Shown: positions 1-7,910, counted from the first letter of the stretch. The stretch is 32,741 nucleotides of DNA from an uncultured Mesonia sp. (GCA_947499595.1 CANMOY010000014.1:1-32741); one strand, 5' to 3'. The notes: a model not told the origin generated them from the letters alone. A program made the numbers and translations.

Positions 1-224
1 TAGCTTATAACTTGAAAAGGATCTTGAAGTTAATTAAGCAGAAGAAATTGTGCTTCACCAATGTCAAAACCGCTATTAATCACCTAGAAATGCAACTAGC
101 ACTCATTTTAAACTGTTTTTACGCACCTAAAAATCATTTTCAAAAAATATTGACTCCTCGATAAATTTCATAAAAATCAGAAAAATATTATTTTTAAGAG
201 CATTAATTGGTAGTTTTGAGACTG
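1..224 (+). mobile_element. 3' end of an IS1182-like insertion sequence
   Basis: This covers the transposase tail and the right terminal inverted repeat TAGTTTTGAGAC (211-222). The other IS at the right edge begins with GTCTCAAAACCTA (32625-32637), whose reverse complement TAGGTTTTGAGAC matches with one gap. The exact last base is not defined because no target duplication could be matched. The IS ends directly against CCGTTACCAAAC, which looks like the end of a cassette repeat, so it probably truncated one. Confidence 0.55.
3..164 (+). CDS. IS1182-family-like transposase, C-terminal fragment (cut by window edge)
   Basis: An open frame enters from the window edge and runs to TAA at 162-164, giving 53 residues that begin AYNLKRILKLIKQKK. 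The AYNLKR motif close to the C-terminus is typical, as I recall, of IS1182-family DDE transposases. About 50 bp downstream lies a sequence (211-222) that matches, in inverted orientation, the end of an IS at the right edge of the window (32625-32637). That supports reading this as the 3' end of an IS. Only the tail is visible, so the catalytic domain cannot be assessed. The family call rests on the short motif plus the matching IS end and is moderately confident. Confidence 0.6.
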   Translation, partial: AYNLKRILKLIKQKKLCFTNVKTAINHLEMQLALILNCFYAPKNHFQKILTPR

Positions 225-228
225 ACTG

Positions 229-240
229 CCGTTACCAAAC
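229..240 (+). repeat. 3' end of a truncated cassette repeat / 5' terminal inverted repeat of unit 1
   Basis: CCGTTACCAAAC has the CGTTNNC form seen at the 3' ends of the complete repeats (29247, 31400, 32000). Its last ten bases, GTTACCAAAC (231-240), are perfectly complementary to GTTTGGTAAC at 712-721 at the far end of this unit. The rest of the repeat is missing because the IS lies immediately upstream. Confidence 0.6.
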
Positions 241-254
241 ATTTGACAGAACCA

Positions 255-707
255 ATGAAAAAAGGAATTTTAACAACGATAATTGGAATTGTGATTATCG
301 GAATTGCTTATTTCGGAATTGAAATGTTTGAATTTGCAAAAGGAGTTAAAGAAGACGCTCAAAAAAACGGAATTAAACTGGAACAAAAACCTATTGTAAA
401 ATTGACTGAATTTAAAAATGGATGCTGGATTAGTACGGCTGACTCTCTTTCTGGAATTGAAATTAAAAACGGAAAATGGATAATGTTTTACAAAGGAATG
501 GAAACTGACTCTTCCGATATTTACAATTTTAAAATACGAAGAGAATACATAAAGGAATTAGGAACTGAACATAAACCTTTCGAATTTCTAACAATAACAA
601 ATGATTCTGACACTTTAGAATATTCTATACTTGAATACAGTAAAGAACTCTTGAGTTTGAGTTATATTCCGAAAGGAAACACTCTGAATTATGAACCTGA
701 AAAATAA
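255..707 (+). CDS. Small membrane-anchored protein of unknown function (cassette unit 1)
   Basis: From the ATG at 255 this encodes 150 aa starting MKKGILTTIIGIVIIGIAYFG. That is a short positive start followed by one hydrophobic helix (about residues 4-21), so it is an N-terminal membrane anchor or uncleaved signal. The remaining roughly 125 residues are hydrophilic and include FKNGCWIS and SLSYIPKGNTLNYEPEK near the end. I do not recognise a named family and assign no function. The frame is open upstream to 207, but that extension reads into the IS end, so 255 is preferred. It is the only gene of its unit and is flanked by the unit's matching inverted repeats (231-240 and 712-721). That gene-per-repeat arrangement resembles a cassette. 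Confidence 0.75.
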   Translation: MKKGILTTIIGIVIIGIAYFGIEMFEFAKGVKEDAQKNGIKLEQKPIVKLTEFKNGCWISTADSLSGIEIKNGKWIMFYKGMETDSSDIYNFKIRREYIKELGTEHKPFEFLTITNDSDTLEYSILEYSKELLSLSYIPKGNTLNYEPEK

Positions 708-711
708 AAAC

Positions 712-761
712 GTTTGGTAACAACGTGTATAGTTCATTGCTTCTGAAATTCCTATCGGAAA
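712..761 (+). repeat. Left half of the cassette repeat split by the island (repeat A, 5' half)
   Basis: It starts GTTTGGTAACAACGTGTATAG and continues with TTCATTGC. This follows the same order as intact repeat C (GGTAACAACGGTTATA, then ATTCATTGC) and then reaches the GAAATTCC-TATC-GGAAA core. After 761 the similarity to repeat C stops and island sequence begins. The missing 3' half is at 29169-29261. The joined length is about 140 bp, in line with the intact repeats. Confidence 0.75.
745..761 (+). other. attL core
   Basis: GAAATTCC-TATC-GGAAA lies at the point where the left repeat half stops resembling the intact repeats. It is paired with attR at 29152-29168. The equivalent spot in intact repeat C (31904-31923) is a perfect inverted repeat, GAATTTCC-TGGC-GGAAATTC, the kind of core a tyrosine recombinase dimer binds. 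The exact crossover bases cannot be placed from one junction pair. Confidence 0.65.
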
Positions 762-763
762 TT

Positions 764-790
764 AAAAAACCCTTATTTATAAGGGGTTTT
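764..790 (-). terminator. Rho-independent terminator just inside attL
   Basis: Read on the minus strand, AAAACCCCTTAT pairs with ATAAGGGTTTT (one bulged base) around a very short loop, followed by a T run. It would stop leftward transcription from the island before it reaches cassette unit 1. It is roughly symmetrical and may act in both directions. Confidence 0.6.
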
Positions 791-799
791 AGTTAAAAA

Positions 800-822
800 G
801 GCAACAATAAGGCAACAAATAT
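800..822 (+). repeat. Left integrase arm-type repeat
   Basis: Two tandem GGCAACAA units, GGCAACAAT then GGCAACAAATAT, spaced at an 11-bp period. The same 23 bp recur at 29035-29057 near the other end of the island, in the same orientation, with one mismatch. The position 38 bp inside the core suits arm-type binding sites of the island's tyrosine recombinase; this role is inferred. Confidence 0.6.
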
Positions 823-891
823 TTGATTATAAGAACTAATCAAAGGAAAGAAATAATAGATAAAATTAAGAACTTATTAAACGATAAAAAT

Positions 892-917
892 AAAACCGTT
901 CGTGTAGAACGGTTTTA
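892..917 (-). terminator. Terminator of the DUF6266-like gene
   Basis: AAAACCGTTC and GAACGGTTTT form a perfect 10-bp stem with loop GTGTA, followed on the minus strand by a T-rich stretch. It sits about 20 bp past the stop codon of the gene ending at 936. Confidence 0.75.
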
Positions 918-935
918 TAATTTAAACATCAACCG

Positions 936-1577
936 TTAATTAGCTGTTCCAGAGCCTAAATAAACGCTGTTTGAGACGATACTACCATCAGCAGTAATAA
1001 ATGCCATAAAAAGCTCAACAGTATCACCTGCATAGGTACTTGGAATTGTAATGATTTGAGATCCTACAGTTCTATCAGCACCATCAAGAATATACATTGA
1101 TTCTTTTTTACTTGGATTGTAAACTAAAATCATTGCTTTATCAGTTGCATTTGCATTACCTTCAGCAGAGTTATCATCCCAAGTAAATTCTACTTGTCCC
1201 GCAGTTGCTAAATCTGTTGCAGGGTTCAATGCTCCAGATAGATTACCTCTACTTAATAAAGCTAAAGAATAATCTACAGTAAAGTTTGGTGCAGCTCCTG
1301 TAATCGCATTATTCAATACATAAGACATTGCTGCATTAAACTCTGTTTTTTGCACCGCATAAGATTTATACCCTTTCTTGATAAAACCTAAATTCGGTTG
1401 AAGATACTCCAAAGTAACAGTAAACTTGTTTCTTTGGTTAACTTGTCCTTCTGTTCGTGGATTTGCCACATTTGAAGGCTTAATTCTCAAATAGTCAATA
1501 CCTTTCCAAGAAGCACCAACTACGTTTCCTACTTTACCTGATACACCGCCCAGGATTCCTTGTGAAATAACACCCAT
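936..1577 (-). CDS. DUF6266-like protein
   Basis: 213 aa starting MGVISQGILGGVSGKVGNVV, followed by GASWKGIDYLRIKPSNVANP. This glycine-rich start and the WKGIDYLR motif are what I recall for the DUF6266 family of Bacteroidota. The function is unknown. The second half (about 110-213) looks beta-rich, with FTWDDNS and alternating hydrophobic residues ending in SNSVYLGSG. I see no clear signal peptide. The gene stands alone, with a strong terminator downstream and, upstream, an unusual tandem 11-bp repeat (1613-1634). Related genes are often found near ends of integrated elements in this phylum, which fits its place beside attL. Family call fairly confident; role unknown. Confidence 0.75.
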   Translation of the reverse strand: MGVISQGILGGVSGKVGNVVGASWKGIDYLRIKPSNVANPRTEGQVNQRNKFTVTLEYLQPNLGFIKKGYKSYAVQKTEFNAAMSYVLNNAITGAAPNFTVDYSLALLSRGNLSGALNPATDLATAGQVEFTWDDNSAEGNANATDKAMILVYNPSKKESMYILDGADRTVGSQIITIPSTYAGDTVELFMAFITADGSIVSNSVYLGSGTAN

Positions 1578-1612
1578 TGTATATAAAATTTAAAATTAAT
1601 ACTTGTTCGAAG

Positions 1613-1634
1613 TTGGTACGGACTTGGTACGGTC
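1613..1634 (+). repeat. Tandem 11-bp repeat
   Basis: TTGGTACGGAC is followed directly by TTGGTACGGTC, one mismatch in eleven. It lies 36 bp upstream of the DUF6266-like start. The 11-bp period (one helical turn) is the same as in the putative integrase arm repeats at 800 and 29035, although the sequence differs. It could be an operator, or arm sites left by a different integrated element. Confidence 0.6.
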
Positions 1635-1665
1635 TTTAACCAACACAAGTAATATATGGCAAATA

Positions 1666-2139
1666 CTATGCTAATAGATTGATTTGGTTTTTGTTGCCCT
1701 TTGTTGCCCGATTTTGCTTTTTAGAAAATAGATTTTGTATGTATGACACTTTTAAATCTGCCATTTTTGAAATTACTTTTTGAAGTTCAGCTTCTTTTTT
1801 ACAAATTGCTGACACTATATTAATATGCTTTTGTAACTCAAATTCATCATTTAACAACGATGTGTAACTATTTTTTAAGGTGTTTCTGCAATCATCTATT
1901 GAGATAAATGGAATAACACTCCCTTTTAAATAATAAGCATAAAAACCGCCTATTTGCAACATCATTGATAAATGGTAAAGGGTTTGTTTTTCTTCTTCGG
2001 TTGATGTAGATACAACAAAACAATTAGGACAAGGATTTATTAAAGGCTTTCCGCAGTTTTGCCCTTTGTTCAGAATAAAAAAATGAGGTTGCGAGTAGGT
2101 TCTTCCGATTTGGTGTGTTTTCAGTTCAAAAGTTGACAT
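1666..2139 (-). CDS. DUF6943-like protein
   Basis: 157 aa starting MSTFELKTHQIGRTYSQPHF, with FILNKGQNCGKPLINPCPNCFVV at about residues 21-43. I recall this pattern from DUF6943, a small family common on Bacteroidota mobile elements. The CxNC pair in PCPNCF could bind metal, but no function is known to me. The C-terminal part is lysine-rich and probably helical (about 95-145), consistent with nucleic-acid binding, though this is only a guess. It sits between the DUF6266-like gene and the HTH gene, in the same direction. The 231 bases upstream contain no gene. Confidence 0.65.
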   Translation of the reverse strand: MSTFELKTHQIGRTYSQPHFFILNKGQNCGKPLINPCPNCFVVSTSTEEEKQTLYHLSMMLQIGGFYAYYLKGSVIPFISIDDCRNTLKNSYTSLLNDEFELQKHINIVSAICKKEAELQKVISKMADLKVSYIQNLFSKKQNRATKGNKNQINLLA

Positions 2140-2370
2140 AGCTATCCAATTTAAAATTGCTTCGCTACGCTTCGCACCATTAATTTTTTAAAAGAAAAAC
2201 AATAAAAAAAGAAAGCCGTATGTTCTTGTGGCGTGGATAAGGCTGTCAAGGTTTTTGGAAAAAATACTACCCTCTTTTTTTAATAATATTGGGGTGGAGA
2301 TTTTTTTCAAAACCCGTAGGGCGTGACCTTTATAGCCTTGCGCGTTGGCTGTGGTAGCCACATATATTTG
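2140..2370. other. Intergenic stretch without a gene
   Basis: It contains the short near-tandem GCTTCGCTACGCTTCGC (about 2159-2175), runs of A and T, and GC-richer patches (GGCGTGGATAAGGCTGTC near 2231). No open frame of interest. Similar sequence is, from memory, found near mobilisation genes of Bacteroidota elements, so it may be a remnant; that is not provable here. Confidence 0.4.
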
Positions 2371-2667
2371 CTACCTTTTTTTATTTATTTTTTGTTGTTC
2401 TAAAACATCTAATATGTCTTGTTTTTTGTAAAAAATTCTGTTGCCCATACGAATTGGATTTAAAATGCCGTGTTTATTCCAGGAATGTATTGTTACTAAA
2501 CTTATCCTTAAATAATCAGCTACTTCTTGTCTTGTTAGGATTTCATCATTTTGTTTTTTAGATAATTCTTTAAGGTAGTTTTCAATTTTAAACATTAGTT
2601 TATCTGCTACCGCATCTGCTAATTCATCTATTGTAACCTCTGTGATTTGGATTGTTTTTGTAATCAT
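2371..2667 (-). CDS. Excisionase/MerR-type helix-turn-helix protein
   Basis: 98 aa. The N-terminal half (1-40) is a probable helical segment (EVTIDELADAVADKLMFKIE). Residues 43-92 form a winged helix of the HTH_17 type: LTRQEVADYLRISLVTIHSW, then the wing NPIRMGNRIFYKKQDILDVLE. Such small proteins act as recombination directionality factors or as regulators on Bacteroidota integrated elements. Two more of the same class occur at the right end of the island (26070-26366 and 26369-26665). This one lies far from the integrase and beside 767 bases without a gene, so a regulatory role in a lost mobilisation module is possible. DNA binding is well supported; the specific role is not. Confidence 0.8.
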   Translation of the reverse strand: MITKTIQITEVTIDELADAVADKLMFKIENYLKELSKKQNDEILTRQEVADYLRISLVTIHSWNKHGILNPIRMGNRIFYKKQDILDVLEQQKINKKR

Positions 2668-3434
2668 CTTGTTTTCTTTTTAGTTAATTGATTTCCACTT
2701 TTTGGGGCATAAACTCTTAAAAAAATAGGTTATCACCAATTTGAGCATTGGATGAAGCGGTTGTATGGGTAGCGTTTTAAATAGTTGTTTGATAAAACAG
2801 CATTTAAACAAGCTACTTATACAGGACTTTTAGGCAATAGCTTTTTGTTTTTTTGAGGTACGAGAAAAAGCAATATGCTATGGCGTATTACTACATTTTA
2901 TGAACCTATTTTTTTAAAACCGCTGACTTGGGTGGTGGGGAAAAGTGGTCTTTTATATTTGTTAACGAAATGAAACAAACAAAGACTTGAGGTAAGGAAT
3001 ACTTGGACTTAACGATGGTTTTGTGCAGCTTGAATGAGGTAACGAATATGCATCATTTTAAGCTAAAATTTCAAATGGCTATTGTTTCAATTTAGTTCAG
3101 ATTTTTATTGAAAGTTCGGGTGTGCGCGTGGGAAAAGCGGCTATTTTACATAATGGCGTTATAACTACAGCTTTGGTGATGCGGTGGGTGTAGCGGCTGC
3201 TATTATAACTACCCGTTATGTAAACATAGCTTGGGGTAGTTTTTGGTGTGAGGGATGGCAACAGCTCTTTGCTTTTTTATTGTACTACTTTTAAAATATA
3301 ATAGCAAATAAAATAAGCAATGTGCTGTGTGAGGGTTGGCAACCAAAAACTACAAGTGCGGTGGATAGCGGAACAAAACAAAAGACAGAGGATTTTGAGG
3401 TACGAAAAAACTGGGTTTTGGGTTGTGGGGACAA
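2668..3434. other. 767-bp region without a credible gene, rich in short repeats
   Basis: No convincing protein is encoded; the longer plus-strand frame that starts at 3322 is the antisense of the P-type ATPase. Structure seen: TTTGAGGTACGA occurs near 2853 and 3394. GTGTGAGGG followed by TGGCAAC occurs near 3248 and 3328. TATAACTAC occurs at 3161 and 3204. An imperfect inverted repeat joins TTTACATAATGG (3145-3156) to CCCGTTATGTAAA (3212-3224). It separates the HTH gene from the metal block and could hold an origin of transfer, a regulatory region, or debris of lost mobilisation genes. Confidence 0.5.
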
Positions 3435-5363
3435 TTACCAACTCATTCGTTGTAATCTAACTGCATTTAAAATTGCTAATAATGCTACTCCTACATCTGC
3501 AAAAACTGCTTCCCACAATGTGGCCATACCAATTGCGCCCAAAATCATAAAGATAATTTTTACACCGAAAGCCAGACCAATATTCTGCCATACGATGCGT
3601 CTTGTAGACCGACCTATTTTTATTGCCCTTGCAATTTTAGAGGGTTGGTCGGTCTGGATAATGACATCCGCCGTTTCGATGGCCACATCACTACCCAAAC
3701 CACCCATTGCAATGCCAACATCACTTATCGCCAAAACCGGGGCATCGTTAATACCATCGCCTATAAATGCTACTTTGGTTCCGGATTGCTTTTTGAGTTC
3801 TTCGACTTCGTTCAATTTGTCTTCAGGCAACAATCCACCTTTTGCCCAATCGATATTTAACTCTTTTGCAACTTGTTGTGTAATAGAGTCCTTGTCGCCT
3901 GATAGCATTATAATCCTGGAAATTCCTGAATCTCGAATTTGTTTAATGGCTTGGTGTGCATCATCCTTTAATTCATCTGCAATGGTTACATAACCTTCAA
4001 ATTTTCCGTCAATAGACACCATAACAATTGATTCTACAATACCATCTGTTTCCGAAGGAACTTCAATACTGTTTGAGGTCATCAATGCTTTGTTACCTAC
4101 AAGTACTGTTTTTCCGTTGACCATCCCTTTCAATCCTTTTCCGGCAACCTCTGAAACATTGGTGGCCTCATAATCAGAACCGTCCGCTTTATATTCCAAG
4201 ATCGCCTTGGCAATGGGATGTGTGGATTGTTCTTCCATCGCCATCAGGTACTTCATAAACGTTGCCTTTTCTAATGTTATGGGTTTGATTTCCTTTATTT
4301 TGAATACCCCGTGAGTAACGGTTCCTGTTTTGTCCATTACTACCGTATTCACTTGGGTCATTGCATCCAAGAAGGATGCACCCTTGAATAGAATACCGTT
4401 TCGGGATGCTGCACCCAACCCACCGAAGTAACCCAGGGGAATGGAAATCACCAATGCACAGGGACAAGAAATTACCAGAAAAATCAAGGCCCGGTATAAC
4501 CACTCCTGAAATACGTACCCGTCCACAAAAAAATAAGGTAAAAACGTTAAGCATACTGCTAAGAAAACTACGATAGGAGTATAGATGCGTGCAAATTTCC
4601 TTATAAACAGTTCGGTCTTTGATTTACGTGCTGTGGCATTTTGCACCATATCGAGAATTCGAGCAATGGAACTATCCTTAAATTCCTTGGTGGTTTCCAC
4701 TTCTACAACACCTTCTAGATTGATGCTCCCGGCAAAAACCTTGTCTCCTTTGGCAATGGTGTCGGGTTTGCTTTCCCCCGTAATCGCTGCGGTATTGACC
4801 GATGCTTTTTTAGATAGCAATTGGCCATCTAAAGGGAACTTTTCACCTACGCGCACTTGTATTTTTTCTCCAATTTCAACGGTCTCGGGATCGACCGAAA
4901 CATAATCGCCGTTCCGATACACCACGGCCTCATTAGGACGTACATCAAGAAGCGCCTTTATGTTGCCCTTTGCTCGTTTTACAGCTGCGTTTTGGAAAAG
5001 TTCGCCCACGGCGTAAAACAGCATTACGGCCACACCTTCCGGGTATTCCCCAATGGCGAACGCCCCTAAGGTTGCGATAGACATTAGGAAGAATTCGGTA
5101 AAGAAATCACCGTCCCTGATACTTTTCCATCCCTCTTTTATAACAGGAAAACCAACGGGGATGTAGGCTACCGCATACCAAGCGATTCGTACCCAACCTT
5201 TAAAAAACGGAAAGGCATCAAAGTAATCAATAGCAATTCCCGCTATCAACATCACAAAACTGAATATGGAAGGGATGTATTCCTTAATGCTCAGTTGTAA
5301 TGAAACCTTATTTTCAATTGAAGGATCCTTGAGGTCTCTTAGATTTAGTTTTTTCTTTTTCAT
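3435..5363 (-). CDS. Zn2+/Cd2+/Pb2+-exporting P1B-type ATPase
   Basis: 642 aa inner-membrane pump that expels divalent soft metals from the cytoplasm using ATP. Motifs are complete: actuator TGES (195-198), membrane metal site C300-P301-C302 in SCPCALVISIP, phosphorylation motif D344KTGTVT, the HP motif in STHPIAKAI (nucleotide domain) and the hinge GDGINDAP. The CPC site with this surrounding sequence is typical of the ZntA/CadA group (P1B-2) rather than copper pumps. There is no N-terminal HMA domain; the protein begins with a short charged segment and goes into the first helices near residue 30, so it is shorter than classical ZntA. It is last in a tight minus-strand run after the CaCA exchanger (12-bp gap) and LspA. 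The LspA neighbour hints at lead, but substrate choice is inferred. Confidence 0.9.
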   Translation of the reverse strand: MKKKKLNLRDLKDPSIENKVSLQLSIKEYIPSIFSFVMLIAGIAIDYFDAFPFFKGWVRIAWYAVAYIPVGFPVIKEGWKSIRDGDFFTEFFLMSIATLGAFAIGEYPEGVAVMLFYAVGELFQNAAVKRAKGNIKALLDVRPNEAVVYRNGDYVSVDPETVEIGEKIQVRVGEKFPLDGQLLSKKASVNTAAITGESKPDTIAKGDKVFAGSINLEGVVEVETTKEFKDSSIARILDMVQNATARKSKTELFIRKFARIYTPIVVFLAVCLTFLPYFFVDGYVFQEWLYRALIFLVISCPCALVISIPLGYFGGLGAASRNGILFKGASFLDAMTQVNTVVMDKTGTVTHGVFKIKEIKPITLEKATFMKYLMAMEEQSTHPIAKAILEYKADGSDYEATNVSEVAGKGLKGMVNGKTVLVGNKALMTSNSIEVPSETDGIVESIVMVSIDGKFEGYVTIADELKDDAHQAIKQIRDSGISRIIMLSGDKDSITQQVAKELNIDWAKGGLLPEDKLNEVEELKKQSGTKVAFIGDGINDAPVLAISDVGIAMGGLGSDVAIETADVIIQTDQPSKIARAIKIGRSTRRIVWQNIGLAFGVKIIFMILGAIGMATLWEAVFADVGVALLAILNAVRLQRMSW

Positions 5364-5375
5364 ATATGTTTTATT

Positions 5376-6374
5376 TTAAAATAGTTTTAGAACAAAAAAT
5401 ACCATTGTCAATAGATAGACGATATAGGCTGCATCGAACGCGAATATCTGCCATCTGCTAAAACCGTGAAGTTCCTTGCTTTGATGGACAAAAAGGGAGT
5501 ACAAAAGCGGCATCAGTCCAACGAAGGCAAGATTCACCCAAAACAACTGGAAATCTTCGATAGGGGTAGTAACCAGCGCCAACGGGAAAAAGGCGACCGT
5601 CATCGTAACAGCATTATCTGCGATAACACTAGTGGTGCCTGCCGTTACTTCGCCTCCTTTCACCACGCTCCAGGTCTTAAATATTTCAGGCGCGGTGGTC
5701 ATTATACCCGTGATGAACAATCCCCCAACGATTTCAGAAATATTCAGGGCCGAAACAATATTTTCTGTTGCCTTAACAATAAAAAAAGCACCCACAGCTA
5801 TGGCCAGGGCCCCGGCCACGGATAACCAGACTTTCTTTTTGTCCCATTCTACTTTTTCGCCCTTTTCCCTGCCTTTTATAATGGCATGCGTTAAAAAAGC
5901 AGCATAGGCAGCCAGCATAATATAGCCATCGATGGGTTGTAATCCACGCCAGGCTTTGGGAAGGGTTAGTATAGCTACCAAAGCAATGATTGCCAGGTAG
6001 GGGATGGACAATACCGAAACAGAACGTTTGTTCAGAGCCAGTAGGTTGGCATCCAGATGTTTTTGGTGTTCCTTATTATTTTTAAATTGCTTTCTGGAAG
6101 CGAAATAGGCTATGCTAACCATCAACGGAATGGAAATTATATTGGAACCCAAAAGGTTGCCCAGACCAATTTCCGATACTCCCCGGGCTGCACTGGTAAC
6201 GTTTACAGCTACCTCGGGGCTGGCGGTCACAATGGCAAGGAGAGCTGCTCCTGCAGAAGCTGTAAGCCCCCATTGCTTACGGAGCATCTTTAAAGGCGTC
6301 AAGAGTTGGTCCGCACCCCAATGGGCAGCCCAAGCTGCCAATCCCAATACTACTACCCAAAGCCAAACGTTCAT
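5376..6374 (-). CDS. Sodium/calcium exchanger family (CaCA) membrane protein
   Basis: 332 aa, about ten membrane helices in two inverted halves. The first alpha-repeat is at about 51-82 (TASPEVAVNVTSAARG, then LGNLLGSNI). The second is at about 225-262 (TTAPEIFKTW, then SVIADNAVTMT). The paired acidic residues in SPE and APE are those that bind the cation in this superfamily. Members exchange Ca2+ or other cations for Na+ or H+ at the inner membrane. Between LspA (2-bp gap) and the P-type ATPase (12-bp gap), it is evidently part of the metal operon, so the substrate may be a heavy metal or a counter-ion rather than calcium. The second half is less typical (SVIADN where SNI is usual). Family certain, substrate not. 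Confidence 0.85.
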   Translation of the reverse strand: MNVWLWVVVLGLAAWAAHWGADQLLTPLKMLRKQWGLTASAGAALLAIVTASPEVAVNVTSAARGVSEIGLGNLLGSNIISIPLMVSIAYFASRKQFKNNKEHQKHLDANLLALNKRSVSVLSIPYLAIIALVAILTLPKAWRGLQPIDGYIMLAAYAAFLTHAIIKGREKGEKVEWDKKKVWLSVAGALAIAVGAFFIVKATENIVSALNISEIVGGLFITGIMTTAPEIFKTWSVVKGGEVTAGTTSVIADNAVTMTVAFFPLALVTTPIEDFQLFWVNLAFVGLMPLLYSLFVHQSKELHGFSRWQIFAFDAAYIVYLLTMVFFVLKLF

Positions 6375-6376
6375 AA

Positions 6377-7057
6377 CTAATCGTTGTTTATAATTTTTCT
6401 GTTACCCTCAGTATATTTCAACTTTTTATTTTCCGATATTTTCTGGTCTTTTTTTTGTTGGCTTTGAAAGATCAGGAGTAAAATCACTCCCGTGCTAATC
6501 CAGACATCTGCGGTATTAAATACAGGGTCAAAAAAAGTAAATTGATTACCTCCCCAAAATGGCATCCATTCCGGAAGCCTTGTATCAATAATGGGAAGGA
6601 ACCACATATCCACGACATTGCCATTTAAAAATCCAGCATATCCACCCCCTGACGGGAATATTTCTGCAACGTTTTGTACTGCCGGATCACTTTTTTCAAA
6701 GATCAGTCCGTAAAATGCACCGTCAATCAAATTGCCCAATGCACCTGCGTATATAAATGCTGCACAGATTACAAAAACCTTTGCATATCCTTCACGTATC
6801 ATCTTTTTGATATAAAAAGTCCCCCAAACAATGGCGGCCAGCCGAAATAGGATCAAAACAAGCTTGGCCAGATATCCCTCCCCAAACTTAAAGCCCCAGG
6901 CCATTCCGGGATTTTCCAAAAAATGCAAGCGAAACCAATCCAGGCCAAATACGTAGTACTCCTCGCCATAATAAAAATGGGTCTTCACATAAATCTTTAT
7001 GGTCTGGTCTATTGCCAACAACAGTAAAATCAATAATGCTACACTACTTTTATTCAT
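6377..7057 (-). CDS. lspA: Signal peptidase II (lipoprotein signal peptidase), metal-island type
   Basis: 226 aa with four hydrophobic segments. It is the aspartic protease that removes the signal peptide of lipid-modified prolipoproteins in the inner membrane. Conserved landmarks are D17 (AIDQTIK), the ENPGMAWG loop (48-55), GNLID (108-112) and the two catalytic aspartates D150 (NGNVVDMW) and D184 (FNTADVW). An insertion at about 117-147 lengthens it, as is common in Bacteroidota. Dedicated lspA copies inside metal-resistance operons are known from lead resistance (pbrC), so this is probably an accessory copy and not the housekeeping gene. The gene follows the CDF transporter and is 2 bp from the exchanger, which indicates co-transcription. 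Its target here is unknown; the CzcB-like lipoprotein is one candidate. Confidence 0.9.
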   Translation of the reverse strand: MNKSSVALLILLLLAIDQTIKIYVKTHFYYGEEYYVFGLDWFRLHFLENPGMAWGFKFGEGYLAKLVLILFRLAAIVWGTFYIKKMIREGYAKVFVICAAFIYAGALGNLIDGAFYGLIFEKSDPAVQNVAEIFPSGGGYAGFLNGNVVDMWFLPIIDTRLPEWMPFWGGNQFTFFDPVFNTADVWISTGVILLLIFQSQQKKDQKISENKKLKYTEGNRKIINND

Positions 7058-7101
7058 AATTTCCTATTGTTTCCCAACGTCTTGTGCAACATATATTTGC
7101 A

Positions 7102-7893
7102 TTATTTAGATAATTTTAAAATTCTTATGGCGCCCCGCATTACAAACGTGAAGACGATGCCGCCAATCACCAAATCGGGCCATTTGCTATTCAGAAAATA
7201 GACCAGTACCCCTGCCACTATAACCCCACCGTTTACAATAATATCATTGGACGTAAAAATGGCACTGGCCTGCATATGGGCCTCCTTACTTTTAGCCTTG
7301 TTTATCAACCAAAGCGAAATAAGGTTCCCCAGTAGGGCTAAAATGGAAACTACAATCATCCACTGGAACATTGGTGTTTCACTACTGGTAAAAAACCTTC
7401 TTAATACCTCTGCAAAACCAAGTGTTGCCAATGCCATCTGAAAATACCCGCTGAATTTTGCGACCTTCTTTTTTCTTGAAATGGCACCGCCTACCGCGAA
7501 TAGGCTTAGCGCATATACGATGGAATCTGCCAGCATATCCAACGAATCCGCCACAAGTCCCATAGAAGAGGAAATCCAACCTGTGGTCATTTCGATAACG
7601 AAAAAACCAAAGTTGATGCCCAAGACCCACCAAAGGATTCTTTTTTGTTTGGATTGGTCTTCCATTACGGGTGGTTCGGCTTCTGTGGTTCCCTCTAAAG
7701 AATCCCCAAGGTTTAAACCGGCTATTGATGTTTGTATATCTTCAATGCCATCCACATGATATACTTCCAATTTCCTGTTGGGAATATCAAAATCCAAATA
7801 TTTCACTTGAGCATAAGATTCCAACTTCATCCGGATCATCTGCTCTTCCGAAGGGCAATCCATTTTGGTTATCTTAAATGTTGTTTTCTCCAT
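7102..7893 (-). CDS. Cation diffusion facilitator transporter with N-terminal HMA-like domain
   Basis: 263 aa. Residues 1-70 resemble a heavy-metal-associated domain with an MDCPSEEQMIR motif (one Cys instead of CxxC). After a linker, residues from about 87 form a CDF membrane domain with metal-site motifs ADSLDMLAD and FTSNDIIVNGG. These HD/DxxxD-type motifs in helices 2 and 5 bind Zn2+/Co2+/Cd2+ in this family, which exports cations in exchange for protons. The usual C-terminal cytoplasmic domain is absent: the protein stops after ILKLSK, so it is shorter than the roughly 300 aa typical of the family. First gene of the run CDF-LspA-CaCA-ATPase. Substrate range inferred from context. Confidence 0.87.
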   Translation of the reverse strand: MEKTTFKITKMDCPSEEQMIRMKLESYAQVKYLDFDIPNRKLEVYHVDGIEDIQTSIAGLNLGDSLEGTTEAEPPVMEDQSKQKRILWWVLGINFGFFVIEMTTGWISSSMGLVADSLDMLADSIVYALSLFAVGGAISRKKKVAKFSGYFQMALATLGFAEVLRRFFTSSETPMFQWMIVVSILALLGNLISLWLINKAKSKEAHMQASAIFTSNDIIVNGGVIVAGVLVYFLNSKWPDLVIGGIVFTFVMRGAIRILKLSK

Positions 7894-7910
7894 TATCTCT
7901 TTTTTTATTT

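Noticed and set aside
207-254. Earlier start for the first cassette gene
   Set aside because: The added residues are read from the IS end and cassette repeat; the ATG at 255 directly precedes a typical membrane anchor.
799-822. CRISPR-like repeats
   Set aside because: Only two tandem units at each place, no spacers of regular length and no cas genes in the window.
3322-3993. 223-codon plus-strand frame
   Set aside because: It is mostly antisense to the P-type ATPase gene, has low-complexity composition and no family resemblance.
5466-5825. Plus-strand frames over the exchanger, LspA, CDF, P1B-4 and CzcA genes
   Set aside because: These are antisense shadows of long, well-recognised minus-strand genes and show no domain of their own.
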